Shown here one piece after another: positions 42,087 through 57,665 of a stretch of DNA of 64,000 bases; within the stretch, counting starts at the first letter, position 1; each line of letters begins with the position of its first letter. This DNA comes from Bathymodiolus brooksi (lineage: Eukaryota; Mollusca; Bivalvia; Mytilida; Modiolidae). The notes under the pieces are model-generated. The model was given only the letters and a program-made list of their open reading frames with translations, had not been told where the DNA came from and searched no databases. The position numbers were made by a program, and so were the translations under genes. The stretch is taken from positions 56,004,646 to 56,068,645 of the forward strand of contig OY804582.1 of the NCBI GenBank assembly GCA_963680875.1. Reading direction: 5' to 3'.

Positions 42087-43922
42087 ACATTCGCAAAATA
42101 GTCATATTCCTGTGCTACAATATCAAATAACCCAAACACAACATCCACCAAATAGTCATATTCTGTACTACAATATCAACTAACCAAAACACAACATCCA
42201 CCAAATAGTCATATTCCTGTACTACAATATCAAATAACCCAAACACAACATCCACCAAATAGTCATATTCCTGTGCTACAATATTAAATAACCCAAACAC
42301 AACATCCGCCAAATAGTCCTATTCCTGTACTACAATATCAAATAACCCAAACACAACATCAGCCAAATAGTCGTATTCCTGTACTACAATATCAAATAAC
42401 CCAAACACAACATCCGCCAAATAGTCATATTCCTTTACTATTATATCAAATAACCTAAGCACAACATCTGCCAAATAGTCGTATTCCTGTACTACAATAT
42501 CAAATAACCCAAAGCACAACATCCGCCAAATAGTCATATTCCTGTACTACAATATCAAATAACCCAAACACAACATCCACCAAATAGTCATATTCCTGTG
42601 CTACAATATCAAATAACCCAAACACAACATCCGCCAAATAGTCATATTCTGTACTACAATATCAAATAACCCAAACACAACATCCACCAAATAGTCATAA
42701 TCCTGTACTACAATATCAAATAACCCAAACACAACATCAGCCAAATAGTCATATTCCTGTACTACAATATCAAATAAACCAAACACTATATCCGCCAAAT
42801 AGTCATATTCCTTTACTATAATATCAAATAACCCAAACACAACATCTGCCAAATAGTCGTATTCCTGTACTACAATATCAAATAACCCAAAGCACAATAT
42901 CCGCCAAATAGTCATATTCCTGTACTACAATATCAACTAACCAAAACACAACATCCACCAAATAGTCATATTCCTGTACTACAATATCAAATAACCCAAA
43001 CACAACATTCGCAAAATAGTCATATTCCTGTGCTACAATATCAAATAACCCAAACACAACATCCACCAAATAGTCATATTCTGTACTACAATATCAACTA
43101 ACCAAAACACAACATCCACCAAATAGTCATATTCCTGTACTACAATATCAAATAACCCAAACACAACATCCACCAAATAGTCATATTCCTGTGCTACAAT
43201 ATTAAATAACCCAAACACAACATCCGCCAAATAGTCCTATTCCTGTACTACAATATCAAATAACCCAAACACAACATCAGCCAAATAGTCGTATTCCTGT
43301 ACTACAATATCAAATAACCCAAACACAACATCCGCCAAATAGTCATATTCCTTTACTATTATATCAAATAACCTAAGCACAACATCTGCCAAATAGTCGT
43401 ATTCCTGTACTACAATATCAAATAACCCAAAGCACAACATCCGCCAAATAGTCATATTCCTGTACTACAATATCAAATAACCCAAACACAACATCCACCA
43501 AATAGTCATATTCCTGTGCTACAATATCAAATAACCCAAACACAACATCCGCCAAATAGTCATATTCTGTACTACAATATCAAATAACCCAAACACAACA
43601 TCCACCAAATAGTCATAATCCTGTACTACAATATCAAATAACCCAAACACAACATCAGCCAAATAGTCATATTCCTGTACTACAATATCAAATAAACCAA
43701 ACACAATATCCGCCAAATAGTCATATTCCTTTACTATAATATCAAATAACCCAAACACAACATCTGCCAAATAGTCGTATTCCTGTACTACAATATCAAA
43801 TAACCCAAAGCACAATATCCGCCAAATAGTCATATTCCTGTACTACAATATCAACTAACCAAAACACAACATCCACCAAATAGTCATATTCCTGTACTAC
43901 AATATCAAATAACCCAAACACA
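42087..43922. repeat. 918-bp tandem duplication at 42-44 kb
   Basis: Blocks 42087-43004 and 43005-43922 match at exactly 918 bp (17 units). They run from CATTCGCAAAATAGT through GTGCTACAATATTAAAT, AGTCCTATT, CTATTATATC, AAAGCACAAC, a 53-bp TATTCTGTAC unit and AAATAAACCAAACAC. A single difference noticed is CACTATATCC near 42785 against CACAATATCC near 43703. The unit composition is unrelated to the 918-bp HOR at 1.4 kb, so the equal length arose independently. Confidence 0.83.
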
Positions 43923-46795
43923 ACATCCACCAAATAGTCATATTCTGTACTACAATATCAACTAACCAAAACACAACATCCACCAAATAGTCATATTCCT
44001 GTACTACAATATCAACTAACCAAAACACAACATCCACCAAATAGTCATATTCCTGTACTACAATATCAAATAACCCAAACACAACATCCACCAAATAGTC
44101 ATATTCCTGTGCTACAATATTAAATAACCCAAACACAACATCCGCCAAATAGTCGTATTCCTGTACTACAATATCAAATAACCCAAACACAACATCAGCC
44201 AAATAGTCGTATTCCTTTACTACAATATCAAATAACCCAAACACAACATCCGCCAAATAGTCATATTCCTTTACTATTATATCAAATAACCTAATCACAA
44301 CATCTGCCAAATAGTCGTATTCCTGTACTACAATATCAAATAACCCAAAGCACAACATCCGCCAAATAGTCATATTCCTGTACTACAATATGAAATAACC
44401 CAAACACAACATCTGCCAACTAGTCGTATTCCTGTACTACAATATCAAATAACCAAAACACAACATCCACCAAATAGTCATATTCCTGTACTACAATATC
44501 AAATAACCCAAACACAACATCTGCCAAATAGTCATATTCCTGTACTACAATGTCAAATAACCCAAACACAACATCCGCCAAATAGTCATATTCCTGTACT
44601 ACAATATCAAATAACCTAAACACAACATCCGCCAAATAGTCCTATTCCTGTACTACAATATCAAATAACCCAAACACAACATCAGCCAAATAGTAGTATT
44701 CCTGTACTACAATATCAAATAACCCAAACACAACATCCGCCAAATAGTCATATTCCTTTACTATTATATCAAATAACCTAAGCACAACATCTGCCAAATA
44801 GTCGTATTCCTGTACTACAATATCAAATAACCCAAAGCACAACATCCGCCAAATAGTCATATTCCTGTACTACAATATCAAATAACCCAAACACAACATC
44901 TGCCAACTAGTCGTATTCCTGTACTACAATATCAAATAACACAAACACAACATCCGCCAAATAGTCATATTCCTGTACTACAATATCAAATAACCCAAAC
45001 ACAACATCCGACAAATAGTCATATTCCTGTACTACAATATCAAATAACCCAAACACAACATCTGCCTAATAGTCATATTCCTGTACTACAATATCAAATA
45101 ACCCAAACACAACATCCACCAAATAGTCATATTCCTGTACTACAATATCAAATAACCCAAACACAACATCCGCCAAATAGTCGTATTCCTTTACTACAAT
45201 ATCAAATAACAAAAACACAACATCCACCAAATAGTCATATTCATGTACTACAATATCAAATAACCCAAACACAACATCTGCCAAATAGTCATATTCCTGT
45301 ACTACAATATCAAATAACCCAAACAAAACATCCACCAAATAGTCATATTCCTGTACTACAATATCAAATAACCCAAACACAACATCCGCCAAATAGTCGT
45401 ATTCCTTTACTACAATAACAAATAACCCAAACACAACATCAGCCAAATAGTCATATTCCTTTACTACAATATCAAATAACCAAAACACAACATCCACCAA
45501 ATAGTCATATTCCTGTACTACAATATCAAATAACCCAAACACAACATTCGCAAAATAGTCATATTCCTGTGCTACAATATCAAATAACCCAAACACAACA
45601 TCCACCAAGTAGTCATATTCTGTACTACAATAACAAATAACCCAAACACAACATCCACCAAATAGTCATATTCTGTACTACAATATCAACTAACCAAAAG
45701 ACAACATCCACAAAATAGTCATATTCCTCTACTACAATATCAAATAACCCAAACACAACATCCGCCAAATAGTCATATTCCTGTGCTACAATATCAAATA
45801 ACCCAAACACAACATCCGCCAAATAGTCATATTCCTGTACTACAATATCAAATAACCCAAACACAACATCCGCCAAATAGTCATATTCCTTTACTATAAT
45901 ATCAAATAACCCAAACACAACATCTGCCAAATAGTCGTATTCCTGTACTACAATATCAAATAACCCAAAGCACAATATCCGCCAAATAGTCATATTCCTG
46001 TACTACAATAACAACTAACCAAAACACAACATCCACCAAATAGTCATATTCCTGTACTACAATATCAAATAACCCAAACACAACATCCACCAAATAGTCA
46101 TATTCTGTACTACAATATCAACTAACCAAAACACAACATCCACCAAATAGTCATATTCATGTACTACAATATCAACTAACCAAAACACAACATCCACCAA
46201 ATAGTCATATTCCTGTACTACAATATCAAATAACCCAAACACAACATCCACCAAATAGTCATATTCCTGTGCTACAATATTAAATAACCCAAACACAACA
46301 TCCGCCAAATAGTCCTATTCCTGTACTACAATATCAAATAACCCAAACACAACATCAGCCAAATAGTCGTATTCCTGTACTACAATATCAAATAACCCAA
46401 ACACAACATCCGCCAAATAGTCATATTCCTTTACTATTATATCAAATAACCTAAGCACAACATCTGCCAAATAGTCGTATTCCTGTACTACAATATCAAA
46501 TAACCCAAAGCACAACATCCGCCAAATAGTCATATTCCTGTACTACAATATCAAATAACCCAAACACAACATCTGCCAACTAGTCGTATTCCTGTACAAC
46601 AATATCAAATAACCAGAACACAACATCCACCAAATAGTCATATACCTGTACTACAATATCAAATAACCCAAACACAACATCTGCCAAATAGTCATATTCC
46701 TGTACTACAATGTCAAATAACCCAAACACAACATCCGCCAAATAGTCATATTCCTGTACTACAATATCAACTAACCAAAACACAACATCCACCAA
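43480..46795. repeat. Segmental block 3, copy b (offset 5607)
   Basis: Copy of about 37870-41240, with one 54-bp unit fewer near 46.7 kb (the offset falls to 5553 beyond it). Differences from copy a include AATAGTCGTATT near 44150 where copy a has AATAGTCCTATT, ACCAAGTAGTC near 45605, and CTCTACTAC near 45727. Confidence 0.75.
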
Positions 46796-47029
46796 ATAGT
46801 CATATACCTGTACTACAATATCAAATAACCCAAATACAACATCTGCCTAATAGTCATATTCCTGTACTACCATATCAAATAACCCAAACACAACATCTGC
46901 CAAATAGTCATATTCCTGTACTACAATATCAAATAACCCAAACACAACATCCACCAAATAGTCGTATTCCTTTACCACAATATCAAATAACCAAAACACA
47001 ACATCCACCAAATAGTCGTATTCCTGTAC

Positions 47030-49612
47030 TACAATATCAAATAACCCAAACACAACATCCGCCAAATAGTCATATTCCTGTACTACAATATCAAATAACC
47101 CAAACACAACATCTGCCTAATAGTCATATTCCTGTACTACAATATCAAATAACCCAAACACAACATCCACCAAATAGTCATATTCCTGTACTACAATATC
47201 AAATAACCCAAACACAACATCCGCCAAATAGTCGTATTCCTTTACTACAATATCAAATAACAAAAACACAACATCCACCAAATAGTCATATTCATGTACT
47301 ACAATATCAAATAACCCAAACACAACATCTGCCAAATAGTCATATTCCTGTACTACAATATCAAATAACCCAAACAAAACATCCACCAAATAGTCATATT
47401 CCTGTACTACAATATCAAATAACCCAAACACAACATCCGCCAAATAGTCGTATTCTATAACAAATAACCCAAACACAACATCAGCCAAATAGTCATATTC
47501 CTTTACTACAATATCAAATAACCAAAACACAACATCCACCAAATAGTCATAATCCTGTACTACAATATCAAATAACCCAAACACAACATCAGCCAAATAG
47601 TCATATTCCTGTACTACAATATCAAATAACCCAAACACAACATTCGCAAAATAGTCATATTCCTGTGCTACAATATCAAATAACCCAAACACAACATCCA
47701 CCAAATAGTCATATTCTGTACTACAATAACAAATAACCCAAACACAACATCCACCAAATAGTCATATTCTGTACTACAATATCAACTAACCAAAAGACAA
47801 CATCCACCAAATAGTCATATTCCTGTACTACAATATCAAATAACCCAAACACAACATCCGCCAAATAGTCATATTCCTGTGCTACAATATCAAATAACCC
47901 AAACACAACATCCGCCAAATAGTCATATTCCTGTACTACAATATCAAATAACCCAAACACAACATCCACCAAATAGTCATATTCCTTTACTATAATATCA
48001 AATAACCCACACACAACATCTGCCAAATAGTCGTATTCCTGTACTACAATATCAAATAACCCAAAGCACAATATCCGCCAAATAGTCATATTCCTGTACT
48101 ACAATAACAACTAACCAAAACACAACATCCACCAAATAGTCATATTCCTGTACTACAATATCAAATAACCCAAACACAACATCCACCAAATAGTCATATT
48201 CTGTACTACAATATCAACTAACCAAAACAAAACATCCACCAAATAGTCATATTCCTGTACTACAATATCAACTAACCAAAACACAACATCCACCAAATAG
48301 TAATATTCCTGTACTACAATATCAAATAACCCAAACACAACATCCACCAAATAGTCATATTCCTGTGCTACAATATTAAATAACCCAAACACAACATCCG
48401 CCAAATAGTCCTATTCCTGTACTACAATATCAAATAACCCAAACACAACATCAGCCAAATAGTCGTATTCCTGTACTACAATATCAAATAACCCAAACAC
48501 AACATCCGCCAAATAGTCATATTCCTTTACTATTATATCAAATAACCTAAGCACAACATCTGCCAAATAGTCGTATTCCTGTACTACAATATCAAATAAC
48601 CCAAAGCACAACATCCGCCAAATAGTCATATTCCTGTACTACAATATGAAATAACCCAAACACAACATCTGCCAACTAGTCGTATTCCTGTACTACAATA
48701 TCAAATAACCAAAACACAACATCCACCAAATAGTCATATTCCTGTACTACAATATCAAATAACCCAAACACAACATCTGCCAAATAGTCATATTCCTGTA
48801 CTACAATGTCAAATAACCCAAACACAACATCCGCCAAATGGTCATATTCCTGTACTACAATATCAAATAACCTAAACACAACATCCGCCAAATAGTCCTA
48901 TTCCTGTACTACAATATCAAATAACCCAAACACAACATCAGCCAAATAGTAGTATTCCTGTACTACAATATCAAATAACCCAAACACAACATCCGCCAAA
49001 TAGTCATATTCCTTTACTATTATATCAAATAACCTAAGCACAACATCTGCCAAATAGTCGTATTCCTGTACTACAATATCAAATAACCCAAAGCACAACA
49101 TCCGCCAAATAGTCATATTCCTGTACTACAATATCAAATAACCCAAACACAACATCTGCCAACTAGTCGTATTCCTGTACTACAATATCAAATAACACAA
49201 ACACAACATCCGCCAAATAGTCATATTCCTGTACTACAATATCAAATAACCCAAACACAACATCCGACAAATAGTCATATTCCTGTACTACAATATCAAA
49301 TAACCCAAACACAACATCTGCCTAATAGTCATATTCCTGTACTACAATATCAAATAACCCAAACACAACATCCACCAAATAGTCATATTCCTGTACTACA
49401 ATATCAAATAACCCAAACACAACATCCGCCAAATAGTCGTATTCCTTTACTACAATATCAAATAACAAAAACACAACATCCACCAAATAGTCATATTCAT
49501 GTACTACAATATCAAATAATCCAAACACAACATCTGCCAAATAGTCATATTCCTGTACTACAATATCAAATAACCCAAACAAAACATCCACCAAATAGTC
49601 GTATTCCTGTAC
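47030..49612. repeat. 2583-bp tandem duplication, copy 1
   Basis: A 48-unit block less 9 bp, repeated at once at 49613-52235. The 9-bp shortfall is the 45-bp unit at 47451-47495, which is present in each copy. Other shared markers are CAATAACAACTAACC, AATATGAAATAACCC, AATAGTAGTATTCC and CATCCGACAAATAG. Confidence 0.82.
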
Positions 49613-52235
49613 TACAATATCAAATAACCCAAACACAACATCCGCCAAATAGTCATATTCCTGTACTACAATATCAAATAACCCAAACACAACATCTGCC
49701 TAATAGTCATATTCCTGTACTACAATATCAAATAACCCAAACACAACATCCACCAAATAGTCATATACCTGTACTACAATATCAAATAACCCAAACACAA
49801 CATCCGCCAAATAGTCGTATTCCTTTACTACAATATCAAATAACAAAAACACAACATCCACCAAATAGTCATATTCATGTACTACAATATCAAATAACCC
49901 AAACACAACATCTGCCAAATAGTCATATTCCTGTACTACAATATCAAATAACCCAAACAAAACATCCACCAAATAGTCATATTCCTGTACTACAATATCA
50001 AATAACCCAAACACAACATCCGCCAAATAGTCGTATTCTATAACAAATAACCCAAACACAACATCAGCCAAATAGTCATATTCCTTTACTACAATATCAA
50101 ATAACCAAAACACAACATCCACCAAATAGTCATAATCCTGTACTACAATATCAAATAACCCAAACACAACATCAGCCAAATAGTCATATTCCTGTACTAC
50201 AATATCAAATAACCCAAACACAACATTCGCAAAATAGTCATATTCCTGTGCTACAATATCAAATAACCCAAACACAACATCCACCAAATAGTCATATTCT
50301 GTACTACAATAACAAATAACCCAAACACAACATCCACCAAATAGTCATATTCTGTACTACAATATCAACTAACCAAAAGACAACATCCACCAAATAGTCA
50401 TATTCCTGTACTACAATATCAAATAACCCAAACACAACATCCGCCAAATAGTCATATTCCTGTGCTACAATATCAAATAACCCAAACACAACATCCGCCA
50501 AATAGTCATATTCCTGTACTACAATATCAAATAACCCAAACACAACATCCACCAAATAGTCATATTCCTTTACTATAATATCAAATAACCCAAACACAAC
50601 ATCTGCCAAATAGTCGTATTCCTGTACTACAATATCAAATAACCCAAAGCACAATATCCGCCAAATAGTCATATTCCTGTACTACAATAACAACTAACCA
50701 AAACACAACATCCACCAAATAGTCATATTCCTGTACTACAATATCAAATAACCCAAACACAACATCCACCAAATAGTCATATTCTGTACTACAATATCAA
50801 CTAACCAAAACACAACATCCACCAAATAGTCATATTCCTGTACTACAATATCAACTAACCAAAACACAACATCCACCAAATAGTCATATTCCTGTACTAC
50901 AATATCAAATAACCCAAACACAACATCCACCAAATAGTCATATTCCTGTGCTACAATATTAAATAACACAAACACAACATCCGCCAAATAGTCCTATTCC
51001 TGTACTACAATATCAAATAACCCAAACACAACATCAGCCAAATAGTCGTATTCCTGTACTACAATATCAAATAACCCAAACACAACATCCGCCAAATAGT
51101 CATATTCCTTTACTATTATATCAAATAACCTAAGCACAACATCTGCCAAATAGTCGTATTCCTGTACTACAATATCAAATAACCCAAAGCACAACATCCG
51201 CCAAATAGTCATATTCCTGTACTACAATATGAAATAACCCAAACACAACATCTGCCAACTAGTCGTATTCCTGTACTACAATATCAAATAACCAAAACAC
51301 AACATCCACCAAATAGTCATATTCCTGTACTACAATATCAAATAACCCAAACACAACATCTGCCAAATAGTCATATTCCTGAACTACAATGTCAAATAAC
51401 CCAAACACAACATCCGCCAAATAGTCATATTCCTGTACTACAATATCAAATAACCTAAACACAACATCCGCCAAATAGTCCTATTCCTGTACTACAATAT
51501 CAAATAACCCAAACACAACATCAGCCAAATAGTAGTATTCCTGTACTACAATATCAAATAACCCAAACACAACATCCGCCAAATAGTCATATTCCTTTAC
51601 TATTATATCAAATAACCTAAGCACAACATCTGCCAAATAGTCGTATTCCTGTACTACAATATCAAATAACCCAAAGCACAACATCCGCCAAATAGTCATA
51701 TTCCTGTACTACAATATCAAATAACCCAAACACAACATCTGCCAACTAGTCGTATTCCTGTACTACAATATCAAATAACACAAACACAACATCCGCCAAA
51801 TAGTCATATTCCTGTACTACAATATCAAATAACCCAAACACAACATCCGACAAATAGTCATATTCCTGTACTACAATATCAAATAACCCAAACACAACAT
51901 CTGCCTAATAGTCATATTCCTGTACTACAATATCAAATAACCCAAACACAACATCCACCAAATAGTCATATTCCTGTACTACAATATCAAATAACCCAAA
52001 CACAACATCCGCCAAATAGTCGTATTCCTTTACTACAATATCAAATAACAAAAACACAACATCCACCAAATAGTCATATTCATGTACTACAATATCAAAT
52101 AACCCAAACACAACATCTGCCAAATAGTCATATTCCTGTACTACAATATCAAATAACCCAAACAAAACATCCACCAAATAGTCATATTCCTGTACTACAA
52201 TATCAAATAACCCAAACACAACATCCGCCAAATAG
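49613..52235. repeat. 2583-bp tandem duplication, copy 2
   Basis: Second copy of 47030-49612, with its 45-bp unit at 50034-50078. A private change is AATAACACAAACAC near 50965. The right edge is near 52233, where the copies switch from TCATATTCCTG to TCGTATTCCTT. Confidence 0.82.
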
Positions 52236-55200
52236 TCGTATTCCTTTACTACAATAACAAATAACCCAAACACAACATCAGCCAAATAGTCATATTCCTT
52301 TACTACAATATCAAATAACCAAAACACAACATCCACCAAATAGTCATATTCCTGTACTACAATATCAAATAACCCAAACACAACATTCGCAAAATAGTCA
52401 TATTCCTGTGCTACAATATCAAATAACCCAAACACAACATCCACCAAATAGTCATATTCTGTACTACAATAACAAATAACCCAAACACAACATCCACCAA
52501 ATAGTCATATTCTGTACTACAATATCAACTAACCAAAAGACAACATCCACAAAATAGTCATATTCCTGTACTACAATATCAAATAACCCAAACACAACAT
52601 CCGCCAAATAGTCATATTCCTGTGCTACAATATCAAATAACCCAAACACAACATCCGCCAAATAGTCATATTCCTGTACTACAATATCAAATAACCCAAA
52701 CACAACATCCGCCAAATAGTCATATTCCTTTACTATAATATCAAATAACCCAAACACAACATCTGCCAAATAGTCGTATTCCTGTACTACAATATCAAAT
52801 AACCCAAAGCACAATATCCGCCAAATAGTCATATTCCTGTACTACAATAACAACTAACCAAAACACAACATCCACCAAATAGTCATATTCCTGTACTACA
52901 ATATCAAATAACCCAAACACAACATCCACCAAATAGTCATATTCTGTACTACAATATCAACTAACCAAAACACAACATCCACCAAATAGTCATATTCATG
53001 TACTACAATATCAACTAACCAAAACACAACATCCACCAAATAGTCATATTCCTGTACTACAATATCAAATAACCCAAACACAACATCCACCAAATAGTCA
53101 TATTCCTGTGCTACAATATTAAATAACCCAAACACAACATCCGCCAAATAGTCCTATTCCTGTACTACAATATCAAATAACCCAAACACAACATCAGCCA
53201 AATAGTCGTATTCCTGTACTACAATATCAAATAACCCAAACACAACATCCGCCAAATAGTCATATTCCTTTACTATTATATCAAATAACCTAAGCACAAC
53301 ATCTGCCAAATAGTCGTATTCCTGTACTACAATATCAAATAACCCAAAGCACAACATCCGCCAAATAGTCATATTCCTGTACTACAATATCAAATAACCC
53401 AAACACAACATCTGCCAACTAGTCGTATTCCTGTACTACAATATCAAATAACCAGAACACAACATCCACCAAATAGTCATATACCTGTACTACAATATCA
53501 AATAACCCAAACACAACATCTGCCAAATAGTCATATTTCTGTACTACAATGTCAAATAACCCAAACACAACATCCGCCAAATAGTCATATTCCTGTACTA
53601 CAATATCAAATAACCCAAACACAACATCCGCCAAATAGTCATATTCCTGTACTACAATATCAACTAACCAAAACACAACATCCACCAAATAGTCATATAC
53701 CTGTACTACAATATCAAATAACCCAAATACAACATCTGCCTAATAGTCATATTCCTGTACTACCATATCAAATAACCCAAACACAACATCTGCCAAATAG
53801 TCATATTCCTGTACTACAATATCAAATAACCCAAACACAACATCCACCAAATAGTCGTATTCCTTTACCACAATATCAAATAACCAAAACACAACATCCA
53901 CCAAATAGTCGTATTCCTGTACTACAATATCAAATAACCCAAACACAACATCCGCCAAATAGTCATATTCCTGTACTACAATATCAAAAACCCAAACACA
54001 ACATCTGCCTAATAGTCATATTCCTGTACTACAATATCAAATAACCCAAACACAACATCCACCAAATAGTCATATTCCTGTACTACAATATCAAATAACC
54101 CAAACACAACATCCGCCAAATAGTCGTATTCCTTTACTACAATATCAAATAACAAAAACACAACATCCACCAAATAGTCATATTCATGTACTACAATATC
54201 AAATAACCCAAACACAACATCTGCCAAATAGTCATATTCCTGTACTACAATATCAAATAACCCAAACAAAACATCCACCAAATAGTCATATTCCTGTACT
54301 ACAATATCAAATAACCCAAACACAACATCCGCCAAATAGTCGTATTCTATAACAAATAACCCAAACACAACATCAGCCAAATAGTCATATTCCTTTACTA
54401 CAATATCAAATAACCAAAACACAACATCCACCAAATAGTCATAATCCTGTACTACAATATCAAATAACCCAAACACAACATCAGCCAAATAGTCATATTC
54501 TTGTACTACAATATCAAATAACCCAAACACAACATTCGCAAAATAGTCATATTCCTGTGCTACAATATCAAATAACCCAAACACAACATCCACCAAATAG
54601 TCATATTCTGTACTACAATAACAAATAACCCAAACACAACATCCACCAAATAGTCATATTCTGTACTACAATATCAACTAACCAAAAGACAACATCCACC
54701 AAATAGTCATATTCCTGTACTACAATATCAAATAACCCAAACACAACATCCGCCAAATAGTCATATTCCTGTGCTACAATATCAAATAACCCAAACACAA
54801 CATCCGCCAAATAGTCATATTCCTGTACTACAATATCAAATAACCCAAACACAACATCCACCAAATAGTCATATTCCTTTACTATAATATCAAATAACCC
54901 AAACACAACATCTGCCAAATAGTCGTATTCCTGTACTACAATATCAAATAACCCAAAGCACAATATCCGCCAAATAGTCATATTCCTGTACTACAATAAC
55001 AACTAACCAAAACACAACATCCACCAAATAGTCATATTCCTGTACTACAATATCAAATAACCCAAACACAACATCCACCAAATAGTCATATTCTGTACTA
55101 CAATATCAACTAACCAAAACACAACATCCACCAAATAGTCATATTCCTGTACTACAATATCAACTAACCAAAACACAACATCCACCAAATAGTCATATTC

Positions 55201-55774
55201 CTGTACTACAATATCAAATAACCCAAACACAACATCCACCAAATAGTCATATTCCTGTGCTACAATATTAAATAACCCAAACACAACATCCGCCAAATAG
55301 TCCTATTCCTGTACTACAATATCAAATAACCCAAACACAACATCAGCCAAATAGTCGTATTCCTGTACTACAATATCAAATAACCCAAACACAACATCCG
55401 CCAAATAGTCATATTCCTTTACTATTATATCAAATAACCTAAGCACAACATCTGCCAAATAGTCGTATTCCTGTACTACAATATCAAAAAACCCAAAGCA
55501 CAACATCCGCCAAATAGTCATATTCCTGTACTACAATATCAAATAACCCAAACACAACATCTGCCAACTAGTCGTATTCCTGTACTACAATATCAAATAA
55601 CCAGAACACAACATCCACCAAATAGTCATATACCTGTACTACAATATCAAATAACCCAAACACAACATCTGCCAAATAGTCATATTCCTGTACTACAATG
55701 TCAAATAACCCAAACACAACATCCGCCAAATAGTCATATTCCTGTACTACAATATCAAATAACCCAAACACAAC
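52236..55774. repeat. Array segment with about 2.15-kb recurrence
   Basis: Units at 52464-53500 recur at 54613-55650 (offset 2149), and those at 50304-51200 match 52464-53360 (offset 2160). The segment carries the 45-bp unit at 54343-54387. A private 53-bp unit with TATCAAAAACCCAAAC near 53983 disrupts the frame locally. Only satellite sequence is present. Confidence 0.75.
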
Positions 55775-57665
55775 ATCCGCCAAATAGTCATATTCCTGTA
55801 CTACAATATCAACTAACCAAAACACAACATCCACCAAATAGTCATATTCCTGTACTACAATATCAAATAACCCAAATACAACATCTGCCAAATTGTCATA
55901 TTCCTGTACTACAATATCAAATAACCCAAACACAACATCTGCCAAATAGTCATATTCCTGTACTACAATATCAAATAACCCAAACACAACATCCACCAAA
56001 TAGTCGTATTCCTTTACCACAATATCAAATAACCAAAACACAACATCCACCAAATAGTCGTATTCCTGTACTACAATATCAAATAACCAGAACACAAAAT
56101 CCGCCAAATAGTCATATTCCTGTACCACAATATCAAATAACCCAAACACAACATCTGCCTAATAGTCATATTCCTGTACTACAATATCAAATAACCCAAA
56201 CACAACATCCACCAAATAGTCATATTCCTGTACTACAATATCAAATAACCCAAACACAACATCCGCCAAATAGTCGTATTCCTTTACTATAATATCAAAT
56301 AACCAAAACACAACATCCACCAAATAGTCATATTCCTGTACTACAATATCAAATAACCCAAACACAACATCCGCCGAATAGTCATATTCCTGTACTACAA
56401 TATCAAATGACCCAAACACAACATCCGCCAAATAGTCGTATTCCTTTACTACAATAACAAATAACCGAAACACAACATCAGCCAAATAGTCATATTCCTG
56501 TACTACAATATCAAATAACCCAAACACAACATCTGCCAAATAGTCATATTCCTGTACTACAATATCAAATAACCCAAACACAACATCCACCAAATAGTCG
56601 TATTCCTTTACCACAATATCAAATAACCAAAACACAACATCCGCCAAATAGTCGTATTCCTTTACTACAATATCAAATAACCCAAACACAACATCCACCA
56701 AATAGTCATATTCCTGTACTACAATATCAAATAACCGAAACACAACATCCGCCAAATATTCGTATTCCTGTACTACAATATCAAATAACCCAAACGCAAA
56801 ATCCGCCAAATAGTCATATTCCTGTACTACAATATCAAATAACCCAAACACAACATCTGCCAAATAGTCATATTCATGTACTACAATATCAACTAACCAA
56901 AACACAACATCCACCAAATAGTCATATTCCTGTACTACAATATCAAATAACCCAAACACAACATCCACCAAATAGTCATATTCCTGTGCTACAATATTAA
57001 ATAACCCAAACACAACATCCGCCAAATAGTCCTATTCCTGTACCACAATATCAAATAACCCAAACACAACATCAGCCAAATAGTCGTATTCCTGTACTAC
57101 AATATCAAATAACCCAAACACAACATCCGCCAAATAGTCATATTCCTTTACTATTATATCAAATAACCTAAGCACAACATCTGCCAAATAGTCGTATTCC
57201 TGTACTACAATATCAAATAACCCAAAGCACAACATCCGCCAAATAGTCATATTCCTGTACTACAATATCAAATAACCCAAACACAACATCTGCCAACTAG
57301 TCGTATTCCTGTACAACAATATCAAATAACCAGAACACAACATCCACCAAATAGTCATATACCTGTACTACAATATCAAATAACCCAAACACAACATCTG
57401 CCAAATAGTCATATTCCTGTACTACAATGTCAAATAACCCAAACACAACATCCGCCAAATAGTCATATTCCTGTACTACAATATCAAATAACCCAAACAC
57501 AACATCCGCCAAATAGTCATATTCCTGTACTACAATATCAACTAACCAAAACACAACATCCACCAAATAGTCATATACCTGTACTACAATATCAAATAAC
57601 CCAAATACAACATCTGCCTAATAGTCATATTCCTGTACTACCATATCAAATAACCCAAACACAAC
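55775..57665. repeat. 1891-bp tandem duplication, copy 1
   Basis: A block of 35 units plus 1 bp followed directly by its copy at 57666-59585. Shared private markers are AATAACCAGAACACAAAATC near 56082, CCTGTACCACAATATC near 56130, CATCCGCCGAATAG near 56370, TCAAATGACCC near 56403, AAATATTCGTATTCC near 56755, CCCAAACGCAAAATCC near 56790, and GTACAACAATATC near 57312. Confidence 0.85.
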
